From the NCBI GenBank assembly GCA_029934265.1, contig JAOZMN010000148.1, positions 1 through 7,130 on the forward strand: a stretch of 7,130 nucleotides of DNA, in the 5' to 3' direction. Origin of the DNA: Bacteroidales bacterium. GTDB taxonomy: Bacteria; Bacteroidota; Bacteroidia; Bacteroidales; JAADGE01. Positions 1 through 5,274 of this stretch are shown piece after piece. Made by a program: the position numbers and the translations under genes. Position 1 is the first letter of the stretch. Every line of letters starts with the position of its first letter. The notes beneath the pieces were generated by a model. It was given only the letters and a program-made list of their open reading frames with translations. It searched no databases and was not told the origin of the DNA.

Positions 1-90
1 AGATTTATTAAACTTTGTTAAATCAAACCCTAAGGGTCTTTTTATACCGAACTCTATCATCTAATTTAAAATAAAGCACTTACAAAAATA
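1..90. repeat. Intergenic direct repeat, copy A
   Basis: This stretch is repeated at 1511-1598 in the same orientation. Positions 14-48 match 1524-1558 without a mismatch (35 bp), and weaker similarity with small gaps covers roughly the whole 90 bp. The core is the near-palindrome AAACCCTAAGGGTCT followed by a T-rich run and TATACC. The copy lies just downstream of the 3' end of the minus-strand DUF368 gene, so the two copies bracket that gene. It could be a dispersed intergenic repeat or part of a transcription terminator. No transposase or inverted-terminal structure supports an insertion sequence. The element may extend left of the window. Confidence 0.75.
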
Positions 91-169
91 ATCAATGTCC
101 ATTTTTAAAGTCTGATTTTTTGAGGTCTGAACTGCATATAAATTGCGTACTTTATTTCCTGACAATTCC

Positions 170-1174
170 TTAACTTCTATTTTCTATTTTTTCTTTTTTT
201 TGCGATAAACGTTCAATAAGCCAAATTGAAAGTAGTCCGGAAAGCATAAGAGCTACTGCAACAAGCACTTCCGTTGTGATTGTATCCGGCAAAAAACGTT
301 CATAGCCGGAAATAATGGCTTCTCCTTTACTGTTTGTTTCAATAATTCCGTTTTTTGTGAGAAAAATTTCATTTTTCCAAGGCCACAAAATACCAAGCGA
401 GCCGAAAATAAAACCTGTAAGTACCGATAAAGTGGCATCTTTAAATTTCTTGAATATCCAAGACAAAATTTGTGAAAAAGCCGGCAAACCAATCACTACA
501 CCTATCCCAACCGGTATTAAAATACTCAAGTCGAATCTTGTAATGGCGGACATCACCAAACGATAATTTCCCATTAATATAAGTACGAAAGAACCTGAAA
601 GCCCCGGTAAAATCATGCTTATAATTCCTACCACTCCGCATAATATCAGAAAAAAGAAATTTGAATTTTCGGCTCCGGGTGTTAATATCGAAAATAAAAA
701 TGCTATCGACGTTCCTATTATAAAACTTATTATCACGGAAACGTTTTTTTTATTCTCTATGGTTTTACCGACAAAAAAAACGGAAGCAAATATTAATCCG
801 AAAAAATAAGACCAAACATACACAGGATAATTATCAAAAAGAAATTCCAGCAAAACAGCAAAAGACATAATGCTTATTCCTGCTCCGACAAAAACTGCTA
901 TCAGAAAAAACAAATCGGTATGCTTTACAAATTCTTTAAACCTACCTTTCAAAATAAGTTTTAGCGTAAACATATTGAAAGATTTTACAGCGTCTATTAA
1001 TCTTTCAAAGATGCCTGTTATTAAAGCAATCGTTCCGCCGGAAACTCCGGGAATGACGTTCGCAGCTCCGATACCGAAGCCTTTTATAAGTAAAAATAAA
1101 TAATCTTTCAATTCTATATAAAATAAATTAAGGTCTTTGACCTTTTGGTGAAATAAAACTAAAAATACAAACAT
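170..1174 (-). CDS. DUF368 family membrane protein, probable polyprenyl (undecaprenyl) phosphate translocase
   Basis: This polytopic inner-membrane protein of 334 codons belongs to the DUF368 family. Family members (PopT) are known to return undecaprenyl phosphate, the lipid carrier for peptidoglycan and other envelope polymers, to the cytoplasmic face. That substrate is inferred here from the family. Many hydrophobic segments are visible. The hallmark loop IPGVSGG lies at residues 41-47 after the segment KGFGIGAANV, and a second version, LPGLSGS, lies at 189-195, which fits an internally duplicated fold. The C-terminus is a short charged tail after the last membrane segment. The start is uncertain. 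The ATG at 1174 gives a 21-residue leader before the sequence LKDYLFLLIKGFG, where homologues usually begin, so the TTG at 1111-1109 may be the true start. No Shine-Dalgarno sequence and no exact TAnnTTTG promoter was found upstream. An inverted repeat, AAGGTC-TTT-GACCTT (1130-1144), lies between the two candidate starts. The gene is divergent from the porP-like gene and ends with TAA. Confidence 0.93.
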   Translation of the reverse strand: MFVFLVLFHQKVKDLNLFYIELKDYLFLLIKGFGIGAANVIPGVSGGTIALITGIFERLIDAVKSFNMFTLKLILKGRFKEFVKHTDLFFLIAVFVGAGISIMSFAVLLEFLFDNYPVYVWSYFFGLIFASVFFVGKTIENKKNVSVIISFIIGTSIAFLFSILTPGAENSNFFFLILCGVVGIISMILPGLSGSFVLILMGNYRLVMSAITRFDLSILIPVGIGVVIGLPAFSQILSWIFKKFKDATLSVLTGFIFGSLGILWPWKNEIFLTKNGIIETNSKGEAIISGYERFLPDTITTEVLVAVALMLSGLLSIWLIERLSQKKEKIENRS

Positions 1175-1440
1175 CTAACAATTAAGACGTTATCTAACCA
1201 TGTGCACACAGAAATTTATACAAGAACACTTAATAATCTTCTCAAATCAAGATAAATGACAATTTTTAAATTTGAAACGAACTACAAAGAAACAAAATAA
1301 TTAAACAAATATGAAACTTTTTTTGAGATGCTGTTTTTAATAAAATCCCCTTACTCCTATCGGATATTTTACCCTACAAGCAGTCCTTTTATGAGTTCAG
1401 TCTAAAAACTATTTTTTTTCAAAATCAGACCCTTGAGACC

Positions 1441-1558
1441 GGTATAAAAAAGGTAATTTCCGGCAATTAGACCCTTAGGGTTTTAAGTAACAGACTGCAA
1501 TAAGGTATTTAGATTAGTTAAATTTTGTTAAATCAAACCCTAAGGGTCTTTTTATACC
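1441..1558. repeat. Nested inverted repeat built on the CCCTAAGGG motif
   Basis: Two perfect inverted arm pairs are nested. The outer pair is GGTATAAAAA (1441-1450) with TTTTTATACC (1549-1558). The inner pair is AGACCCTTAGGGTTT (1469-1483) with AAACCCTAAGGGTCT (1535-1549). The right-hand arms are contiguous, while the left-hand arms are separated by an 18-nt insert, so a cruciform or RNA hairpin would have a one-sided bulge. The right half coincides with direct-repeat copy B. The arrangement looks like two copies of one repeat in opposite orientation, as in paired REP-like elements. A role as a bidirectional terminator or a recombination site is only inference. Confidence 0.7.
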
Positions 1559-1598
1559 AAACTCTTTTATAATTTAGAATAAGCTAACTTACATAATT
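1511..1598. repeat. Intergenic direct repeat, copy B
   Basis: This is the second copy of the repeat at 1-90, in the same orientation. The perfectly conserved core is 1524-1558, and similarity fades towards 1598 with a few substitutions and one- or two-base gaps. The core again carries AAACCCTAAGGGTCT and the T-rich run ending in TATACC. Unlike copy A, it has a visible inverted partner 50-110 bp to its left. It lies between the two divergent genes and upstream of the putative porP promoter. No coding sequence is associated with it. Confidence 0.75.
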
Positions 1599-1670
1599 TT
1601 TTACGAATGCGTAGGCAACAATAAATAGAGGTAGAAGACTTTAATTTCAAAACACAGCCTAACATTATTT

Positions 1671-1678
1671 TAGCTTTG
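1671..1678 (+). promoter_or_regulatory. Candidate Bacteroidota promoter (-7 element) for the PorP/SprF gene
   Basis: TAGCTTTG is an exact match to the phylum's -7 consensus TAnnTTTG. No clear -33 TTG element lies at the usual distance upstream, only T-rich sequence near 1640-1648. It would start transcription around 1685 and leave a leader of about 125 nt. A weaker alternative, TACTTTG, lies at 1706-1712 with one base fewer in its spacer. Confidence 0.4.
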
Positions 1679-1763
1679 TCAAACAATAAAGTCATTTCAT
1701 AAAAATACTTTGCACGATAATTGCGTTTACTTTATAATGCAGATAAAAGATACTGTTTCTCGA

Positions 1764-1792
1764 AGTTCCGAAACGTTTAAAATTTCGGACCT
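1764..1792 (+). promoter_or_regulatory. Stem-loop in the 5' leader of the PorP/SprF gene
   Basis: The arms AGTTCCGAAA (1764-1773) and TTTCGGACCT (1783-1792) pair over ten positions with one mismatch around a nine-base A+T-rich loop. The structure ends 17 nt before the ATG at 1810, inside the predicted leader and close to where a ribosome would load. It could protect the transcript or affect translation initiation; neither role is shown by the sequence alone. There is no T-tract after it, so it is not a typical intrinsic terminator. Confidence 0.45.
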
Positions 1793-1809
1793 CCGTAACT
1801 TTATAAATT

Positions 1810-2877
1810 ATGAAAACATCAAAACTTATATTAATATTATTGATTTTCGTTTCCGGCGGATTAAAAGCTCAAGACCCTGCTTTTTCGCAATTTTATTCCG
1901 CCCCATTATTCCTAAACCCTGCAATAGCAGGAGGAAGCGACAGAGTAACAGTTGGAATGAACACAAGTATAAATTTGAATAATAAACTTTATCCTTATGT
2001 ATTAAGTCAATTTTCGGCAGTGTTGCCGGTTCGTTTGAAAGGAATGAGAAATAAAAGCAAATATTTCAAAAACGGATATGTCGGCGGCGTGGGACTTACG
2101 GCAGTAAAAGAATCTACCGGAAGTCAAAATCGGATAGATGTTTCCGGGCTGTCGGCATCAACAGCATATTTTACACAAATAAGCATGGCACATTACTTGT
2201 CATTCGGTTTGCAAATCGGCTTCGTAAAAAAAGCGGTCAATTTCAATACCATGACTTGGGGTTCGCAATACGATACCGACATCGGATATGACAGCAAAGT
2301 AATGCCTTCGTTACAATTAAATTCCGAAAAGGTAATAATTCCCCTTGCTAATTTCGGTCTGACATGGTATTATAACAATGCCGATTTTACACGTTTTGTA
2401 AAAGCAAATTTCAGAACATTTAACGGTTTTGCCGTTTCAAACATGAACAAACCCAATCAATCATTTTTCGATGATGATGCAAGTCAAGTCCCTATGTTGG
2501 TAAAGCTTCACGGAGGTTTTTCAGTACCGCTGTCCGATAATTTTGAAATTATGCCGAATTATATCATAATGAGACAATCAGGAAAAAATCAGATAAATCT
2601 CGGAGCTTATGCCTCTTATTATATGGGAGAAAACGACAGAGAAAGTTCAAAATACTATCAAGTTCAGCTTGGAAGTTGGTATCGTTTCGGCGATTCTTAC
2701 ATCGTTTCACTCGGCATGGAAATGAAAAATATTATATTCGGAATAAGTTACGATGTAAACACTTCCAAATTCAAATATTACAAACAAGGAGTACAAAAAG
2801 TAGAAATTTCTATAACATATAAAGCCAATCAACCAAAATCCGTACACACTCGCCGAACTTCACACCCCCTTATTTGA
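1810..2877 (+). CDS. PorP/SprF family type IX secretion system outer-membrane protein
   Basis: This 355-residue protein belongs to the PorP/SprF family, which are outer-membrane beta-barrel proteins that work with the T9SS or gliding machinery and are often paired with a PD40 periplasmic protein. Residues 1-20 form a signal peptide (hydrophobic LILILLIFV, cleavage probably after LKA). The mature N-terminus, QDPAFSQFYSAPLFLNPAIA, is the family signature. The body is rich in alternating beta-strand patterns, and near the C-terminus GISYDVNTS matches the usual penultimate barrel strand. The last strand, VEISITYK, ends near residue 338. It is followed by a basic, proline-containing tail of 17 residues, whereas family members usually stop at or close to the last strand. 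The ATG is well placed for the signal peptide. The large TPR/PD40 gene follows after 255 bp on the same strand. Assignment to the family is firm. Whether it serves the core T9SS or one of the many PorP paralogues in such genomes is not decided, so no gene symbol is given. Confidence 0.95.
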   Translation: MKTSKLILILLIFVSGGLKAQDPAFSQFYSAPLFLNPAIAGGSDRVTVGMNTSINLNNKLYPYVLSQFSAVLPVRLKGMRNKSKYFKNGYVGGVGLTAVKESTGSQNRIDVSGLSASTAYFTQISMAHYLSFGLQIGFVKKAVNFNTMTWGSQYDTDIGYDSKVMPSLQLNSEKVIIPLANFGLTWYYNNADFTRFVKANFRTFNGFAVSNMNKPNQSFFDDDASQVPMLVKLHGGFSVPLSDNFEIMPNYIIMRQSGKNQINLGAYASYYMGENDRESSKYYQVQLGSWYRFGDSYIVSLGMEMKNIIFGISYDVNTSKFKYYKQGVQKVEISITYKANQPKSVHTRRTSHPLI

Positions 2878-3093
2878 TATTATTACCGACAACTTCCGGC
2901 ACTGAAATTGTATTAATAAAGTACAAACCTCTGTCTATTTTCATATTTCCATTTGCTATGCAACTGACATACAACCACTTATGCGTAGTCTTTAATGATA
3001 GATACTCCAACATAGACAGTCTATAAAGTTTTGATTTTAAGAAGTTTACAAATACTCAGTAACTACTTTTTGAAGTCTGTGCTTAACTATTAG

Positions 3094-3125
3094 TTTTCAG
3101 TTATTATCTTAATTTATTATATTTG
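3094..3125 (+). promoter_or_regulatory. Candidate promoter for the TPR/PD40 repeat gene
   Basis: TATATTTG at 3118-3125 is an exact match to TAnnTTTG. A T-rich TTTTC at 3094-3098 lies about 20 bp upstream, where a -33 TTG-type element is expected, and is a degenerate match. Transcription would begin around 3131-3133, at or next to the TTG start codon at 3133, which implies a very short leader or none. This suggests transcription separate from the upstream PorP/SprF gene despite the shared orientation. Confidence 0.5.
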
Positions 3126-3132
3126 CAGTGTT

Positions 3133-5244
3133 TTGAAACAACTTAGACCAAATAAAATATACCTAAGCTTGTCATTAATTTTGACTTTCTTGCTCTTTAA
3201 CACCGGTAATGTTAAGGCACAGAACAGAGAACGAGCTAAATTTGAATCTCTTATTGCACTCGGAAACGACAAATTCGATTATAATTTTCATCAAGATGCA
3301 ATATTTTTTTACGAGAGAGCTTACAAAATCGACAAGAGTGATTCCTACCTGAATAATAGAATGGGCGACTGCAACAGACTTATGTATCGCTATTCGGAAG
3401 GACTTAAATATTACAAATATGTATCAGAAACCGATTTGGAACATTATCCCCTATCGCTTTTTTATTATGCTTTGATATTGAAATATGAAGGTAAATACAA
3501 ACCTGCAATAAAACAATTTGAAGAATTTATCGAGCAAACCAAAAATATAGACCCCAAATATTTTTCCGGTAAAAAAGCATTTTTCCAACGTGCTTTAATT
3601 GAAATGGAAGGTTGCTATTGGTCTATTGAACAGTTGTTTAAATATACTTGTATAAATGTCGAGGAACCGATAAATTCCGACAAAAATGATTTCGCCCCTG
3701 TTATTTTTGACAATGACACAAATCTTATAATAATATCCGGACGACTGAATACTAAATTTTCAAAAGAGAGCGAAGTCGGAGAGTCATTTACAAAGACATA
3801 CAGATTTGTAAAAAACGATAAAAAGTGGAAAGAAACCGAACTCGGGGACAAACTCGATGGAGTAAATTCAAAATACAACGACGGTCCGGGTGTTTTCAAT
3901 GTAGATAAAACAATTTATTATTATACAAGTTGCGGACGAGAAGATTCTTACTGTAAATTATATTACACCGAAAAAAAAGGAAAAAAATGGTCTTCTTCCA
4001 AGAAATTGAACGAAAATATTAATTTTCCGGAATCCGACAACAAACAACCTGCCCTATCCGCCGGAGGCGACACACTTTTCTTTGTTTCCGACCGTCCCGG
4101 AGGATACGGAAAAAACGACATCTATTTTTCCGTGAAAAAATCTGACGGAACTTGGGATAAAGCTATAAATATCGGTGATGCAATAAATACACCTTTTAAT
4201 GAAGTAACTCCGTTTTATGTTGCCGGCGAAAATGCTTTAACATTCTCATCGGACGGTCATAAAGGCTTCGGCGGACTCGATATTTACATCGCCAAAAAAG
4301 GCAGTTACGACAATTACAGTATTACCAATCTTTCCGACCCCTTCAATACAAACCTTGATGATTGTTATTTTACCGTAGGAACGGAAATCGGATATATTGC
4401 TTCCAACAGAGACGGCGGAAAGGGAATGTTTGATGTTTACACATTCAGCAGTCCGTTTTTAAAAATAAATAATGCCGATTATCAAGAAAAATTAAAAAAT
4501 TTAAGTGAAGAAATATCTACCGTAAAATACGATATAGAAAAAAATACGCCGGAAGTCCCTGAAGAGCTTGTCGGAGTAGATATACAAAGTATTTATGACA
4601 GGATTTTATCGGCAAAAACAGCAGCTTTATTATATAATGTGTCATTAAAATTTTTCGAACCGGATTATAACGATTTTGAAGGTCTTTCCATTGAAGACAA
4701 GAGTATTATAGATATGTTTTATATGTCAATAGAAGTCGATATTGACCAAGCATACATAGATTCCGTCCAAAAAATCGACAAGCAAGAATATAATTCCTTG
4801 TCGGAAGAGAATACGGCTTTTACAAACCGATTTGCACAAGCATACACAAATTCGTCCGGAGGTGCAACTTTCGTAAAAATATCAAACGATGACATTAAAA
4901 AATATAAAGCTCTTCAACTGCCCGACAAACAATTTTACGACAGACTCATTGCTTATAAAATCAAAAAAATTGCCGATGAAAATAAAGCTACTGCCGAAGT
5001 TTACACAAGTGATATAGACATCAAAAGTCTTGTGGATTCTTCCGGATTTGCACCTGTGATAGACGACAGAACCTACGAAAGCATAATTTCAACTTACCTT
5101 GCCGGATTTATATACAATTTTGAATTACCTTTGATTAAACCTGATTACGACATATATTCAAAACTCGACATTGCCGATTTGAGTATGCTTGATATGGACT
5201 ATAAATCCAGAGCATTTGAACTTTCGCAAGACGTACTGGATTAA
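3133..5244 (+). CDS. TPR/PD40 secreted protein with tandem ~160-residue repeats, N-terminal part up to an in-frame TAA
   Basis: This 703-residue product is exported and probably periplasmic. The TTG start is chosen because it gives a clean signal peptide (residues 1-29, hydrophobic LSLSLILTFLLF, cleavage after VKA) and because the next in-frame ATG is at residue 77. Residues 36-138 form about three TPR-like helical hairpins. Residues 185-438 hold about five PD40/WD40-like blades; the clearest contain TLFFVSDRPGGYGKNDIY (314-331), LTFSSDGHKGFGGLDIY (369-385) and IASNRDGGKGMFDVY (422-436). Cysteines 267 and 274 lie in one blade. From about residue 483 a new repeat module starts: module 1 spans about 483-642, and module 2 is cut by TAA. 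TPR plus PD40 next to a PorP/SprF gene resembles PorE-type T9SS proteins, which end in a peptidoglycan-binding OmpA domain. No OmpA domain is present before the stop. The same frame continues after the stop, so the product is probably truncated. A T9SS-associated role is inferred from domains and neighbour only. Confidence 0.88.
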   Translation: MKQLRPNKIYLSLSLILTFLLFNTGNVKAQNRERAKFESLIALGNDKFDYNFHQDAIFFYERAYKIDKSDSYLNNRMGDCNRLMYRYSEGLKYYKYVSETDLEHYPLSLFYYALILKYEGKYKPAIKQFEEFIEQTKNIDPKYFSGKKAFFQRALIEMEGCYWSIEQLFKYTCINVEEPINSDKNDFAPVIFDNDTNLIIISGRLNTKFSKESEVGESFTKTYRFVKNDKKWKETELGDKLDGVNSKYNDGPGVFNVDKTIYYYTSCGREDSYCKLYYTEKKGKKWSSSKKLNENINFPESDNKQPALSAGGDTLFFVSDRPGGYGKNDIYFSVKKSDGTWDKAINIGDAINTPFNEVTPFYVAGENALTFSSDGHKGFGGLDIYIAKKGSYDNYSITNLSDPFNTNLDDCYFTVGTEIGYIASNRDGGKGMFDVYTFSSPFLKINNADYQEKLKNLSEEISTVKYDIEKNTPEVPEELVGVDIQSIYDRILSAKTAALLYNVSLKFFEPDYNDFEGLSIEDKSIIDMFYMSIEVDIDQAYIDSVQKIDKQEYNSLSEENTAFTNRFAQAYTNSSGGATFVKISNDDIKKYKALQLPDKQFYDRLIAYKIKKIADENKATAEVYTSDIDIKSLVDSSGFAPVIDDRTYESIISTYLAGFIYNFELPLIKPDYDIYSKLDIADLSMLDMDYKSRAFELSQDVLD
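5242..5244 (+). other. In-frame TAA interrupting the repeat protein
   Basis: The frame that opens at 3133 meets TAA here and then remains open to 7130. The interruption falls in the second sub-repeat of module 2. Landmark tyrosines on either side sit exactly 160 codons from their module 1 equivalents (488 and 648; 553 and 713), so no base was gained or lost. The aligned residues in modules 1, 3, 4 and 5 are Ser (TCC, 4762), Thr (ACA, 5710), Ala (GCA, 6244) and Ser (TCA, 6739). A single C-to-A change from TCA would create this stop. Confidence 0.9.
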
Positions 5245-5274
5245 ATAAAATTTGCCGATACAGAAAGATATTTT

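Larger units (their letters stand above)
1175..1809. other. Gene-free divergent intergenic region (635 bp)
   Basis: No open reading frame here has a plausible protein, and I saw no tRNA or rRNA signature. The half nearest the DUF368 gene (about 1175-1400) is plain A+T-rich sequence in which I see nothing definite. The middle (1420-1598) is packed with repeat-related sequence: an ATCAGACCCTT unit near 1424-1434, an AGACCCTTAGGGTTT unit at 1469-1483, and direct-repeat copy B from 1511. The remainder (1640-1809) is the likely promoter and leader of the PorP/SprF gene. The region separates two divergently transcribed genes, so it must carry promoters for both, although only the plus-strand one has a recognisable motif. 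Confidence 0.7.

Noticed and set aside
21..48. Repeat core as an intrinsic terminator for the DUF368 gene
   Set aside because: The CCCTAAGGG palindrome gives only about four base pairs with a three-base loop, and on the gene's own strand no strong T-tract follows. It is kept as a repeat, with terminator function only a possibility.
315..1103. Several plus-strand open frames opposite the DUF368 gene
   Set aside because: Their translations have no coherent domain, they overlap a well-supported membrane protein on the other strand, and they lack promoter motifs. They are antisense shadows.
1..1598. Composite mobile element carrying the DUF368 gene between repeats A and B
   Set aside because: No transposase, recombinase, terminal inverted repeat or target duplication is visible. 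The DUF368 gene is an ordinary housekeeping-type gene, so a dispersed intergenic repeat is simpler.
1420..1598. CRISPR array
   Set aside because: There are only a few related units, in mixed orientation and with irregular spacing, with no constant repeat-spacer periodicity and no cas genes.
1710..1982. A 90-codon plus-strand frame overlapping the start of the PorP/SprF gene
   Set aside because: It runs through the leader and the signal-peptide region in another frame, and its product shows no signal peptide or recognisable motif.
5242..5244. Genome-wide reassignment of TAA as a sense codon
   Set aside because: The DUF368 gene ends at TAA right after a normal C-terminus, so TAA appears to work as a stop here. 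The immediate context (TAA followed by A) is also not a typical readthrough signal.
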